Numbered from the stretch's first letter, positions 19,335 through 29,505 are shown. The stretch is DNA of 64,000 nucleotides from Aquimarina sp. MMG016 (GCF_018100805.1 NZ_JAGJEA010000004.1:62001-126000), one strand, 5' to 3'. Numbers and translations are program-made. Notes: a model not told the origin generated them from the letters alone.

Positions 19335-20039
19335 ATGTATCTTAACGAACAACCAAAAAACCTAATCTACATAATACTAATTTCTATTATTTGCAGTTCT
19401 TGCGACTTAAAAACAACTGAACAGTATTATAATTTGGCTTATGAATTAGAAGAAAAAGGAAAATACACTGAGGCAATATCATATCTGGACAAAGCGATTG
19501 CGAAAAAACCAGATTTTAAACCCGCACTATTAAATCGTGGAGCGGATAAGTCAGTTCTTAAAAATTATAGCGGAGCAATTGAGGATTACAAACAAATTTT
19601 AAAGTACGACTCTGATAATACAATTGCATTAATGAATATTGGGAACAACTATAAGCGGCTTAAAGATTACAAAAGCTCCCTGGAATTTTATAACAAGGCA
19701 CTTAAGACAAAAGGAGCAATTAAATCTGATAGTATTTACTTAGTGATCAATTTTCCAAATAAAAAAGAAGCCGAATCTGACTATTATGTTCGAAAACACG
19801 AGATTAAATTTGAGAGAGGGATTTCTTATGTGTATTTAAAAAGTTATGAACTTGCTATAAAAGATTTGAAACAAGCAATTAAATATGATTATGAATTACC
19901 CAATGCATTAAACTGGATAGGAGAAGCATATTACCATTTAAACGACACAATAAATGCCAGAAAGTTTTTAGTAGAAGCATCTAAATATGGAATTATAGAG
20001 GCTAAAGAATTACTAAATAAAATTGAGAGAAAAGAATAA
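19335..20039 (+). CDS. TPR repeat lipoprotein
   Basis: This 234-residue protein has a hydrophobic N-terminus followed by cysteines (LISIICSSCDLK), consistent with lipoprotein export. Tetratricopeptide repeats fill the rest, for example EEKGKYTEAISYLDKAIAKK, NYSGAIEDYKQILKYD, DYKSSLEFYNKALKTK and SYELAIKDLKQAIKYD. TPRs mediate protein-protein contacts, and the partner is unknown. The gene lies at the right edge of the cassette array without its own attC-like site. The GH12-like gene follows after 11 bp. Confidence 0.8.
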   Translation: MYLNEQPKNLIYIILISIICSSCDLKTTEQYYNLAYELEEKGKYTEAISYLDKAIAKKPDFKPALLNRGADKSVLKNYSGAIEDYKQILKYDSDNTIALMNIGNNYKRLKDYKSSLEFYNKALKTKGAIKSDSIYLVINFPNKKEAESDYYVRKHEIKFERGISYVYLKSYELAIKDLKQAIKYDYELPNALNWIGEAYYHLNDTINARKFLVEASKYGIIEAKELLNKIERKE

Positions 20040-20050
20040 ATATGAAATAA

Positions 20051-20911
20051 ATGATAAAAAACATTGGTGTATTAATAATTTTGTTTTTGACAATATCTTG
20101 TAGAGATAGCGATACCCCTATTAACCAAAAAATAAAAGTGAATTCCACCACTTTAGGTTGCGAAGACTATTTTTCTAAGGTTACTTATACTGGGGTTTTA
20201 GTAAATAACGTTTGGAATAAACACGCTGCTAAAGATTTTCCTTGGAGTCAATGTCTTGAAAAAAAAATAGTCAATAATAAAGTGCAATATGGTTGGTCCT
20301 GGCAATGGCCTTCAAATCAGGATGATGGATTTTGGCAATCTCATTCAACAAAAAAAGTAATTTACGCTTATCCTCAAATCAAAGTAGGAAGATCTCCTTG
20401 GGATCCTTTACCATACATTAATGATCGATTCCCCTTAGACGTAAACACTAAAGCAAGCCTAAAAATTTCGTATGATATAGAAACTGTAACAAATGGTCAA
20501 CATAATTTAGCTACTACAATGTGGATGGTGAATTCACCATCAAAGATTATAGAACCCAACAAATCTAGTATTGTTGCTGAATTTATGATATGGACTTATG
20601 CAACTGAAAAGCATTTTAAACCTGCCGGGGAAAAATATGGCGAAGTGAAAATCGATGATATCGAATGGGAAATTTGGACTGATAAAAACTGGGGAGATTC
20701 ATCTGGTATTCATTCGAATACATGGATTTCTTTATCTTTTCGTTCAAAGACTAACAAATTAAAAGCAGAATTCGATTTAATAAAATTGATCGCACATTCA
20801 ATAAAAGAGGATCTACTTCCTGCAGATTTATTCATAGCAGATGTTGAACTAGGAAATGAAATAATGAGTGGATCCGGTTATACTTGGGTAAAGTCATTCC
20901 ACGTCAGATAG
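20051..20911 (+). CDS. GH12-like glycoside hydrolase lipoprotein
   Basis: This 286-residue protein has a lipoprotein signal (ILFLTISCRDSD). It carries features of glycoside hydrolase family 12: GWSWQWP, AYPQIKVGRSPW, MWMVNS and AEFMIWTYA, which would hold the nucleophile Glu. The later VELGNEIMSGSGYTWVKSF segment fits the region of the acid/base Glu. GH12 enzymes cut beta-1,4-glucans such as cellulose or xyloglucan, so this would act at the cell surface on plant or algal glucans. The family call is from motif memory. It lies 11 bp after the TPR gene. Confidence 0.72.
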   Translation: MIKNIGVLIILFLTISCRDSDTPINQKIKVNSTTLGCEDYFSKVTYTGVLVNNVWNKHAAKDFPWSQCLEKKIVNNKVQYGWSWQWPSNQDDGFWQSHSTKKVIYAYPQIKVGRSPWDPLPYINDRFPLDVNTKASLKISYDIETVTNGQHNLATTMWMVNSPSKIIEPNKSSIVAEFMIWTYATEKHFKPAGEKYGEVKIDDIEWEIWTDKNWGDSSGIHSNTWISLSFRSKTNKLKAEFDLIKLIAHSIKEDLLPADLFIADVELGNEIMSGSGYTWVKSFHVR

Positions 20912-21136
20912 CCTTGTATTTTTATACATTGACACTTATAATATGAAAGGGTAATAAAGCTGTAACTAATGCTGATTTTGGTGCTTAATCAGAAATTGAG
21001 TAATTTTAATTCTCATACTAACTAAAGCTGAGACATTACCTATAATAAAATACAAACCCTACTGACCAAAATCATAGTATGAGAATGAACTTTTGTTGAA
21101 ATTAGCTAAACATTTCAACTCAAAAGGATTAGTATT
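20912..21136. promoter_or_regulatory. Leader region with interleaved inverted repeats
   Basis: TGATTTTGG (20973-20981) and ATTCTCATACTA (21009-21020) are followed by CCAAAATCA (21066-21074) and the directly abutting TAGTATGAGAAT (21075-21086). The pairing order is A-B-A'-B', so the RNA could form a pseudoknot or two alternative helices. It ends 50 bp before the NTF2-like gene. Confidence 0.45.
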
Positions 21137-21532
21137 ATGATCGCAGAACATCCTAATATTTCTATATTACAAAATTTTAACTCTGAAAATATAGCCGAAG
21201 TCTCTGATATATTAGCAGAAGACGCTGTTTGGCATTATTTTAACCCTGAACTTCCGGAATTACAAGGGGACTATATAGGTCTTGAAGGTTTTATGGGCTT
21301 TTTTAAAAAAATGGCAACAAAAACAGAAGGTACTTTTAAGGTAAACCCAATATCAATTACTCCAGTTGGAGATGAATTGGTTGTTACACATGTCAAAAAC
21401 TCTATGGTATTTGAAGATCAACAGATGGAAATTGATGCCATTGTAGTCTGGCGTATCGTTGATGGTAAGATTAAAGAAGGGTGGGACATTCCTGCCGTAT
21501 ACACAGCTTTAATACAGAATCATAAAAACTAA
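21137..21532 (+). CDS. NTF2/SnoaL-like protein
   Basis: This 131-residue protein has the cone-shaped alpha+beta fold pattern: helices, LAEDAVWHYFNPELPELQGDYIGLEGFMGFF, then three antiparallel strands ending AIVVWRIVDGKIKEGWDIP. The family includes small-molecule isomerases, cyclases and binding proteins. The catalytic identity here is unknown. The next gene starts 4 bp after its stop, so the two are probably co-transcribed. Confidence 0.82.
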   Translation: MIAEHPNISILQNFNSENIAEVSDILAEDAVWHYFNPELPELQGDYIGLEGFMGFFKKMATKTEGTFKVNPISITPVGDELVVTHVKNSMVFEDQQMEIDAIVVWRIVDGKIKEGWDIPAVYTALIQNHKN

Positions 21533-21536
21533 TGCT

Positions 21537-21785
21537 ATGAAAGCATGTTTCAATTGTGGTAAAAATGGTAACGACTTGTTATACAGTTATTCTATTTGTG
21601 ATTCGTGTAAGGCCAAATTACGATTATTCAAAAATCACACTATAGAAAAACATAATGCTAAAAATCCTGAAAAGTTTTCCAATGAAATTCAAAGAAGATT
21701 AGATTTCTTGGATAAAGATTATATCAAAAAAAGAATTAAACTTCTTCATATTCAAGAGCAACTTAAAAACCTTGAATCTAAATAA
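21537..21785 (+). CDS. Small Cys-pair protein
   Basis: This 82-residue protein has CFNC (residues 4-7) and CDSC (residues 21-24), a probable zinc site, followed by a Lys-rich helical tail. It lies 4 bp downstream of the NTF2-like gene. Its function is unknown; nucleic-acid or protein binding is possible. Confidence 0.65.
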   Translation: MKACFNCGKNGNDLLYSYSICDSCKAKLRLFKNHTIEKHNAKNPEKFSNEIQRRLDFLDKDYIKKRIKLLHIQEQLKNLESK

Positions 21786-21834
21786 TTAAATATCATTATA
21801 ATATGTAGATAGACAAGATTTTACAATAAAGTAT

Positions 21835-22854
21835 TTAAATTTTAATAAATTTAAATGTTTGTTCTTGATTTCCTGATTTTAATAACCCCAGATAAAATCC
21901 TCGTGATAATTTTTCTATATTGATATTAGCGACCTCTATTCCGGAATCAATTTTAGAATTGTAGACTTCTTGACCGTCAATATTATAAATCGATAACGAC
22001 TTGTTATTTTTAACCCCACTTAGGTCGGCAATCTGAAAAATATCAATCACAGGATTTGGACTAATAGTAAGATCCTTTTTCATACCAAAATCACCAACAC
22101 TAAGTGTATTACCTATTACATATTTAATTCCTTCTTCGATATGTTTTATAAAGTTGGTATTGCTAGTATAATCACTTGAGTTATGACCTAATGCCGTATA
22201 AAATGATCTACCCCCTCCGTATTCTTTATACCAGGAGATTGGTCTGGCTTCATCATAATCATTATTACCTGTAGACTCTACTTCTAATAAATCAATATTA
22301 CCGGCAAATAATTGTCCCCCATTATTCTTCCAATAATAATATTCTTCAGATTTATTCCAGGTATCTCCAACATTGCCTAGAAAATCTACAGAGGGATGCG
22401 AATTCACCACTGTCATATCTGCATTAAAATTATTGCTTGTGTGGTTTGGGCTAGTTTGTACAATTGCCCCAACCAGTTCATTATAAAATGTCCAGCTGCG
22501 ATCTCGATAGGTATCTGTTGCCGCATGGATTCCTAAAAACCCACCTCCCGCAGCTATAAAATCTTCAAAAGCCTGCTGCTGTGATGTATTTAATAAGTTA
22601 TTACCACTAGTATTACACCATATAACAGCACTATATTGTGCTAGATTACTAGCATTAAAATCATTAGCATTATCAGTTTGGTCGGTTGTCCAAAGCCCGT
22701 TTGCATTTCCTAGATCGATAATCATAGTTACTCCAGCTCCAATTGAAGGGTGCTGAAAACCATTGGTTTTAGTGAATACAAGAACCTTATCCTGAGCAAA
22801 AAGTGAGAATACCAAAAAATGACATAAGGTTGTTAAGAGAATTTGTGTTTTCAT
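21835..22854 (-). CDS. Secreted ThuA-domain protein with type IX sorting tail
   Basis: This 339-residue protein has a signal peptide (MKTQILLTTLCHFLVFSLFA) and a ThuA domain (VLVFTKTNGFQHPSIGAG, GGGFLGIHAATDTY, ALGHNSSDY). A C-terminal Por-secretion (type A) sorting tail follows (LTISPNPVIDIFQI, FYLGLLKSG). ThuA is a glutamine-amidotransferase-like fold linked to disaccharide metabolism in other bacteria; the extracellular role here is unknown. It lies downstream of bshC on the same strand with a 32-bp gap. Confidence 0.9.
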   Translation of the reverse strand: MKTQILLTTLCHFLVFSLFAQDKVLVFTKTNGFQHPSIGAGVTMIIDLGNANGLWTTDQTDNANDFNASNLAQYSAVIWCNTSGNNLLNTSQQQAFEDFIAAGGGFLGIHAATDTYRDRSWTFYNELVGAIVQTSPNHTSNNFNADMTVVNSHPSVDFLGNVGDTWNKSEEYYYWKNNGGQLFAGNIDLLEVESTGNNDYDEARPISWYKEYGGGRSFYTALGHNSSDYTSNTNFIKHIEEGIKYVIGNTLSVGDFGMKKDLTISPNPVIDIFQIADLSGVKNNKSLSIYNIDGQEVYNSKIDSGIEVANINIEKLSRGFYLGLLKSGNQEQTFKFIKI

Positions 22855-22886
22855 GACGTTAAGAGTTTGTTACTCTATAACGTAAA

Positions 22887-24482
22887 TCATTGCTTTAAAA
22901 TTATAAATTCTCCTTGTAAAGGATCTAAATGTTCTACCAAAAAAGGAATAAGTTCTTTTCCATACTCCAGATACATCTCAGAGAAATTAGTACTCCTTTC
23001 TTGTAAACTCTGATTCGGGAATAACTCATTCTGAATAGTAGTCAAACGTTTTACTTGATCACTCAGTTTTATTCTCTGGGCTTTCAGTAATCGTTTTTCC
23101 AACATATTCAGCCCTTTAAGCTGCTTTATTTCTTGTGCTTTTACAGCATTTAGAAAGGTTATATCGGTTTGCTCTGCTAGTTCATACATTCCCTGAAACT
23201 GCTCCTGGAGGTGTTTACGTTGCGGATCAAAATTGATATCAATATTGGATATCTGCCTTACTTTGCGATTGATCAACTCGTGTTGCTTAAGAAACAGTTC
23301 TGTATCAGTAACACCTAACTTCTTAATCTTTTCGGCTTGTTTTTTAGTTTGAATAAGTGCGGAATTACGAAGTAACAACATGGGAAACGGAACTTCTACA
23401 GTTTCAAAATAATCTTTGAGCTCTAGCCAATATGCCAGCTCCCCTCCTCCTCCAATATAACAGAGATTGGGTAAAATCACCTCTTGATATAGTGGTCTCA
23501 TCATGACATTAGGACTAAACCTATCAGGGAATTCAGAGAGTTCTTTTAGTATTTCACTCTTACTCCAGGAGATATTAGTTTCGTTTACAAAATATCTTCC
23601 TTCCTTTTCGATGATTCGTTCACGTAGTCCTTCAGCCAAATAAAAAAGGTTAATCTCCCTAGGATTTACCTGTATCTTATATCCTTCATTTTGTAGTTTT
23701 TCAGCTTTAGGGGATACTTTATGATAAGAAACTTGATCGCTTAGCTCTTTTTGTACATATGGTATAAAAAGCCTTTTTAGATCCTTATCATCTCCATCTA
23801 CAATGACTAAACCATATTCACCAAACAATTCATTAGCAAGATATCTGGTTGCATCAGCCAATGTATTACGGTTAAGATAAGCTTGTTGAAAAAGTGACTT
23901 TAGCTGTTCTGCATTTTGTCCAGAACCTATAGCAGAAGAAAAAACCTCAAAAACTTTATCTAATCCTTTAGTATCAAAAACACCTACTACTCCACCATCG
24001 TTTCGATTCCATTGTATTTTTTTACCAAACAGATTAAAATAATTGATTTCGTCAAAATCATGATCTTCTGTAGCCATCCAATATATAGGCACAAAATTAT
24101 ATTCAGGATATTTTTCTTTTAAAAATTTCGTAAGATTTATTGTAGAGATAATTTTATACAAAAAGTACAGTGGTCCGGTAAAAAGATTTAATTGATGTCC
24201 TGTGGTTACTGTAAATGTGGTATTCTTTTTTAGTAATTCTATATGTTCTATGGTAAGATCAGAAACCGAGAAACCTTGATATTGATTATGCAATGATTTA
24301 ACAAGCACCTCTCGCTTAGCATCCGAAAAAGATTGTTGTTTCTCCTCTATCTGAGCTTTAAAATTCTCTAACTTCGGAAAACGATTATAGAATGGTTGCA
24401 GTTCTACTTTTTCTTCTAAATAATCGCAAATTAATGATGAAAAATAATTAGTTTCCTTAAACGGAATACAGTCACTTGGCAT
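22887..24482 (-). CDS. bshC: Bacillithiol biosynthesis cysteine-adding enzyme
   Basis: The 531-residue length is typical of BshC. The enzyme adds cysteine to GlcN-malate, the last step of bacillithiol synthesis, giving the low-molecular-weight thiol of Firmicutes and many Bacteroidota. Visible landmarks are TVTTGHQLNLFTGPLYFLYK near residue 95 and YWMATEDHDFDEINYFNLFG near residue 135. IGGGGELAYWLELKDYF lies near residue 345, and the C-terminal part is a long coiled coil. No other bsh gene is in the window. Confidence 0.93.
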   Translation of the reverse strand: MPSDCIPFKETNYFSSLICDYLEEKVELQPFYNRFPKLENFKAQIEEKQQSFSDAKREVLVKSLHNQYQGFSVSDLTIEHIELLKKNTTFTVTTGHQLNLFTGPLYFLYKIISTINLTKFLKEKYPEYNFVPIYWMATEDHDFDEINYFNLFGKKIQWNRNDGGVVGVFDTKGLDKVFEVFSSAIGSGQNAEQLKSLFQQAYLNRNTLADATRYLANELFGEYGLVIVDGDDKDLKRLFIPYVQKELSDQVSYHKVSPKAEKLQNEGYKIQVNPREINLFYLAEGLRERIIEKEGRYFVNETNISWSKSEILKELSEFPDRFSPNVMMRPLYQEVILPNLCYIGGGGELAYWLELKDYFETVEVPFPMLLLRNSALIQTKKQAEKIKKLGVTDTELFLKQHELINRKVRQISNIDINFDPQRKHLQEQFQGMYELAEQTDITFLNAVKAQEIKQLKGLNMLEKRLLKAQRIKLSDQVKRLTTIQNELFPNQSLQERSTNFSEMYLEYGKELIPFLVEHLDPLQGEFIILKQ

Positions 24483-24697
24483 ATATAATCATTTTGAAGG
24501 CTAAATATACATCAGATTGCCATTTGATCTACCTTTTTATATTTTTTTTAATAGTCGGCTTTGATTTATCCTACCGGGTTTTAACTTCATACCGAAATTT
24601 ATAAATATGGGTTATTTCATATCCTAAATTTTAGTTAATCTCAATTATAACCTAAATTTAACTCGGTATTTTACCTTTTTAAAAATTCAATTTATTA

Positions 24698-27178
24698 ATG
24701 AAAAAACTATTCTTTACGCTCTTCGTCGCAACTTCGTTGCTAACGTATTCACAAAACAAATTACAATCTCCGGCAGAATTCTTAGGTTATGAAATTGGTG
24801 ATCGATTTACACGTCACGGTGATGTTGTGAATTATTTTACTCATGTTGCTAATACTTCTGATATGGTAACATATCATAATTATGGTAAAACTAATGAACA
24901 TAGACCTCTGACCTATGCTATTGTTTCTACAAAAGAAAACTTAGCAAATATTGAAAATATAAGATTAGATAACCTGAAAAATATTGGTATCGCAGAGGGA
25001 ACTGCCAATCCACAGGTTGCTATTGTCTGGTTAAGTTATAATGTACACGGAAATGAAGCTTCTAGTACAGAATCTGCTATGCAGACTGTATATGAATTGA
25101 TTACCAAAAAAGCGGATTGGTTACAAAACACTGTGGTGATTATGGATCCTTGTATCAATCCTGATGGTCGTGATCGATATGCTAATTGGTATAATCAGAC
25201 TAAGGCAACACCTTACAACATAGATCAAAATGCTACTGAACATAATGAGCCCTGGCCTGGTGGAAGACCAAACCATTATCTTTTTGACCTAAACCGTGAT
25301 TGGGCATGGGCAACACAAGTAGAATCCGCTCAACGGCTTAAAGCGTATAACAAATGGATGCCACATATTCATGTAGACTTTCATGAACAAGGCATTAACG
25401 AGCCTTATTATTTTGCTCCCGCAGCAGAGCCGTTTCACGAAATTATAACACCATGGCAACGTGATTTCCAAACTCAAATTGGTAAAAACCATGCTAGATA
25501 TTTTGATGCTGAAGGTTGGCTGTTTTTTACCAGAGAACGTTTTGATTTATTGTATCCTAGTTATGGTGACACCTACCCTACTTTTATGGGAGCTATTGGG
25601 ATGACTTATGAACAAGCAGGTCACGGAAGGGCTGGATTAGGAATCCAAACTGATGAAGGATATGTGTTAACGCTAAAAGACCGTGCACTTCATCACACAA
25701 CTACAGGTTTATCTACAGTAGAAATTTCTTCTAAAAATGCAGCAAAGTTGAATTCTGAATTCAAAAAATTCTTTAATAATTCTGGATTAAAATACAAAAG
25801 CTATGTATTGAATGGCGAAGCTGATAAAATTGAAGCATTAACCCGATTGCTGGATAAACACGAAATCAAATATGGATTCACAAATTCTACTAAAGTTTCG
25901 GGATTTGATTTCAGAAAAAATAAACAAGGGTCTATAAATGCTAACGGAGCTTTGGTAGTAAATACTAATCAACCCAAAGGCAAAATGGTTAAAGTACTTT
26001 TTGAGCCCAATGCTAAGTTAAGTAATCCTCTTACTTATGATATTACAGCCTGGAGTATTCCTCACGCTTATGGATTAGAAGCTATTGCCTCAACCTCATT
26101 GATTCCAACCAACGGTAGTAAAAAACAAAACATAATCAACAATGCTGCAAATGCTTCTGGAGCCGGTTACATCACTAAATGGAATAGTTTGGATGATGCA
26201 GCTTTTATGGCAGATTTACTTCAGCATAATATTAGGGTTCGTTTTAGTGAGAAAGATTTTTCGAATAATGGAAACAGTTTCAAAAAAGGAAGTTTAGTGA
26301 TTACCAAAAGTGATAACCGCAAGACTAAGGAATATGATAAAACTGTAATTGATATTGCTAATAAACACAATCGAAAGCTATATACAACTACTACAAGCTT
26401 TTCTTCTAATGGTATCGACTTCGGTTCTCCAGAAGTAAAGTTGATCAATAATCAACGTATTGCAGTTTTAAAAGGTAATTATATTTCATCATTAAGTTAT
26501 GGCGAGATTTGGCATTTCTTTGAGCAACAATTAAAATTTCCAATTACTTCTATAGATACTGATTATTTTAAAAGAGTAGATCTCAGAAAATATGATGTAT
26601 TAATTATGCCTAACGGATATTATAATGGGTATCTGGATAAAAGTGCTTTAGAAAAAATTCAAAAATGGGTTAGCAGTGGTGGAAAAGTAATTGCAATTGC
26701 TAATGCGGTAAATGCTTTTTCGGGTAAAGATGGTTTTGATTTAAAAAGCAATAAACCCGAAGAAAAGAAAAAAGATTCTATCGGTAATCTAACTCCTTAT
26801 GATCAGCGTGAACGTAAAAGTGTAAAAGATTTCATCACCGGAAGTATTTATAAAACTAAAGTAGACTCCTCGCATCCCATGGCATTTGGTTATAGTGACA
26901 CCTATTTTAGTCTGAAACTAGGAAGTTCATCTTATAAATTCTTGCAAGATGGCTATAACATAGCTTATATCGAAACCCCGGAGAGCGTTTCTGGTTTTTC
27001 TGGCAAAGATGCTTTTGATGGATTGAACAACTCATTAGTCTTTGGAGAAGCAAGAATAGGTGATGGTAGTGTTATATATATGGTAGACAATCCACTATTC
27101 AGATCCTTCTGGGAAAATGGTAAACTGTTTTTTGTCAATGCTATTTTCTTTGCTAATAACCATAAGTTTAGGATTTAG
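24698..27178 (+). CDS. Secreted M14 family zinc carboxypeptidase-like protein
   Basis: This 826-residue protein has a signal peptide (MKKLFFTLFVATSLLTYS). The M14 domain occupies the first ~400 residues. Zinc ligands are visible in NVHGNEASS (His and Glu) and HVDFHEQG, with INPDGRDRY in the substrate site and a Glu in MTYEQAGHG that probably serves as general base. The C-terminal half contains a flavodoxin/amidotransferase-like segment (YDVLIMPNGYYNGYL). It probably degrades external peptides. The next gene is also a metallopeptidase. Confidence 0.9.
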   Translation: MKKLFFTLFVATSLLTYSQNKLQSPAEFLGYEIGDRFTRHGDVVNYFTHVANTSDMVTYHNYGKTNEHRPLTYAIVSTKENLANIENIRLDNLKNIGIAEGTANPQVAIVWLSYNVHGNEASSTESAMQTVYELITKKADWLQNTVVIMDPCINPDGRDRYANWYNQTKATPYNIDQNATEHNEPWPGGRPNHYLFDLNRDWAWATQVESAQRLKAYNKWMPHIHVDFHEQGINEPYYFAPAAEPFHEIITPWQRDFQTQIGKNHARYFDAEGWLFFTRERFDLLYPSYGDTYPTFMGAIGMTYEQAGHGRAGLGIQTDEGYVLTLKDRALHHTTTGLSTVEISSKNAAKLNSEFKKFFNNSGLKYKSYVLNGEADKIEALTRLLDKHEIKYGFTNSTKVSGFDFRKNKQGSINANGALVVNTNQPKGKMVKVLFEPNAKLSNPLTYDITAWSIPHAYGLEAIASTSLIPTNGSKKQNIINNAANASGAGYITKWNSLDDAAFMADLLQHNIRVRFSEKDFSNNGNSFKKGSLVITKSDNRKTKEYDKTVIDIANKHNRKLYTTTTSFSSNGIDFGSPEVKLINNQRIAVLKGNYISSLSYGEIWHFFEQQLKFPITSIDTDYFKRVDLRKYDVLIMPNGYYNGYLDKSALEKIQKWVSSGGKVIAIANAVNAFSGKDGFDLKSNKPEEKKKDSIGNLTPYDQRERKSVKDFITGSIYKTKVDSSHPMAFGYSDTYFSLKLGSSSYKFLQDGYNIAYIETPESVSGFSGKDAFDGLNNSLVFGEARIGDGSVIYMVDNPLFRSFWENGKLFFVNAIFFANNHKFRI

Positions 27179-27272
27179 TCAGTGAGTTATGAGAACGCTT
27201 CGCTGTGAGAGGTGAGTTATCGAAAAAATACTCATACACTCAAATACTAACAAACTCAAATACTCAAACATA
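27179..27272. other. Low-complexity spacer
   Basis: This gap between the two peptidase genes is made of repeated TGAGTTAT and ACTCAAATACT words, giving weak inverted repeats. Similar sequence occurs at 62941-63180. It looks like a decayed small repeat. No gene is seen. Confidence 0.35.
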
Positions 27273-29435
27273 ATGAAAACAAAACACATTTCAGAAATTC
27301 TAAAAATTTTGGCATTAATTATTGTCATTGTTTTTGCCAGTTGTAATAAAAAGAAAGACACAGTGAAAACAACATCAGAACCCGAAATAACGGATAACAT
27401 TTTATTAGCAGAATGGACCGGCCCTTATGGAGGCACTCCAGCTTTTGATAAAATGAAGGTAGAAGACATCAAACCCGCTTTAGAAAAAGGAATGGAACTC
27501 AATCTGAAAGAAATTGACAAAATTGCTAATAATCCCGAATTTCCCACTTTTGAAAATACCATTGTGGAAATGGAAAGATCAGGACAAGATTTAAATAGAG
27601 TTTTTACGTATTACGGAATTTTAAGCAGTAATATGTCTTCTCCAGAGTTTAGAGAAATTCAAAAAGAAATGGCTCCCAAACTATCAGAATTTCAATCCAA
27701 AATCTCTCAGAATGAGAAGTTATTTCAACGTATTAAAACAGTATATGACAACTCGTTAAAAACACCTCTAGAAGGTGATCAACAACGTGTAGTTCAATTA
27801 ACTTATGAAAGTTTTGCAATGAATGGCGCTGAATTAGATGAAGAACAAAAGAAACGTTATGCAGCAATCAATAAAGAATTATCAGAATTATACACAAACT
27901 TCTCTAATAATATATTAGCAGATGAGGAAGGCTATGTAACTTATCTTACAAAAGATCAATTAGGTGGTTTGTCTGAGCCTTTGATTAAGTCTTATGCAAA
28001 AGCTGCCACAGATCGTGGACAAGAAGGTAAGTATGCAGTAACCAATACCAGGTCTTCTATGGATCCGTTTCTTAAATATTCTACAGAACGAGATATCCGG
28101 GAAAAAGTATGGAGAAACTACTACTCTCGTGGAGACAATGGAGATGATAAAGACAATAACGAGAACATTGCCAAAATTTTAAAACTAAGAAAGGAACGAG
28201 TAGGTTTACTAGGTTATGATAACTATGCGGATTGGCGACTACAAAACCGTATGGCTAAAAATCCAGAGAATGCCATGAAACTGATGAATGCTGTTTGGCC
28301 TGCTGCTATTGCCCGTGTAAAAGAAGAAGTTGCGGATATGCAAGCTATTGCAGATGCAAATGGAAATCGATTTTCAATCGAACCATGGGATTATAGATAT
28401 TATGCAGAAAAGGTTCGTAAAAAGAAATATGATTTAGATTCTGATGAAGTTAAGCAATACTTACAGCTGGATAACTTAAGAGAAGCTATGTTTTTTGTTG
28501 CTGGAGAATTGTTTGGTTATAAGTTCACTCCGGTTGAAGATGGTAAAGTACCTGTTTTTCATTCTGATGTAAAAGTCTGGGAAGTAAACGATAAAAATTC
28601 TGGAGAACATATTGGATTGTGGTACCTGGATCCTTTTGCCAGAACAGGAAAACGCTCCGGAGCCTGGGCTAATACATATCGAAGTCATACTACTTTTGAT
28701 GGTAAGAAAACCGTTTTGGGATCTAATAATTCTAACTTTGTTAAACCAGCTCCGGGAGAACCTGTTTTAGTTTCCTGGGATGATGCAGAAACGTTCTTCC
28801 ACGAATTTGGTCACGCTTTGCATTTCTTTTCTTCAGAAGTGAGGTATCCTACATTAAATGGAGGGGTAAGAGATTATACAGAATTTCAGTCTCAATTATT
28901 AGAACGCTGGTTAGCTACAGATAAAGTAATCGACAAGTATTTAGTACATTATAAAACTGGAGAACCTATGCCAAAAACATTAGTTGATAAGGTTAAAAAA
29001 GCAGCTACCTTTAACCAAGGTTTTGCCACTACAGAATATTTAGCTTCTGCTTTAATGGATATGAAATTTCATTTGGCAGATCCTATTAATATTGATGTAG
29101 ATCAGTTCGAAAAAGAAACTCTATCAGAGCTAAATATGCCAAAAGAACTAGTGATGCGTCATCGTACACCACATTTCGGTCACGTATTTTCTGGTGAAGG
29201 ATATGCTACGGCATATTATGGATATATGTGGGCAGATGTATTGACTTCTGATGCTGCAGAGGCTTTTGCAGAGGCTCCGGGAGGGTTTTATGATAAAGAA
29301 GTAGCAGCTAAACTGGTAAAATACCTTTTTGCACCTCGTAATGCGATGGATCCCGCGGAAGCATATCGTAAATTCAGAGGTCGAGACGCTAAGATTGAAG
29401 CGTTGATGAAGGATAGAGGATTTCCGGTTAAGTAA
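27273..29435 (+). CDS. M3 family metallopeptidase lipoprotein (Dcp/oligopeptidase type)
   Basis: This 720-residue protein begins with a lipoprotein signal (IVIVFASCNKKK). The thimet/Dcp zinc motif FFHEFGHALHF lies at about residue 510, with the third zinc ligand expected in the following TEFQSQLLERW segment. Length and sequence fit bacterial peptidyl-dipeptidase Dcp, which removes C-terminal dipeptides, here in the periplasm or at the surface. It follows the M14 gene, suggesting joint peptide use. Confidence 0.92.
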   Translation: MKTKHISEILKILALIIVIVFASCNKKKDTVKTTSEPEITDNILLAEWTGPYGGTPAFDKMKVEDIKPALEKGMELNLKEIDKIANNPEFPTFENTIVEMERSGQDLNRVFTYYGILSSNMSSPEFREIQKEMAPKLSEFQSKISQNEKLFQRIKTVYDNSLKTPLEGDQQRVVQLTYESFAMNGAELDEEQKKRYAAINKELSELYTNFSNNILADEEGYVTYLTKDQLGGLSEPLIKSYAKAATDRGQEGKYAVTNTRSSMDPFLKYSTERDIREKVWRNYYSRGDNGDDKDNNENIAKILKLRKERVGLLGYDNYADWRLQNRMAKNPENAMKLMNAVWPAAIARVKEEVADMQAIADANGNRFSIEPWDYRYYAEKVRKKKYDLDSDEVKQYLQLDNLREAMFFVAGELFGYKFTPVEDGKVPVFHSDVKVWEVNDKNSGEHIGLWYLDPFARTGKRSGAWANTYRSHTTFDGKKTVLGSNNSNFVKPAPGEPVLVSWDDAETFFHEFGHALHFFSSEVRYPTLNGGVRDYTEFQSQLLERWLATDKVIDKYLVHYKTGEPMPKTLVDKVKKAATFNQGFATTEYLASALMDMKFHLADPINIDVDQFEKETLSELNMPKELVMRHRTPHFGHVFSGEGYATAYYGYMWADVLTSDAAEAFAEAPGGFYDKEVAAKLVKYLFAPRNAMDPAEAYRKFRGRDAKIEALMKDRGFPVK

Positions 29436-29454
29436 GTAATATAAACTTTTTTTT

Positions 29455-29505
29455 AGAGTACATATATTCTTTAGTTTCCTACAGATATATGTACTCTTTT
29501 TTTAT
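29455..29505 (+). terminator. Rho-independent terminator
   Basis: AGAGTACATATAT (29455-29467) and ATATATGTACTCT (29485-29497) are perfect complements, followed by a run of eight T. The 17-base loop is long. It follows the M3 peptidase gene by 19 bp. The A/T flanks would also allow weak function on the other strand. Confidence 0.75.
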
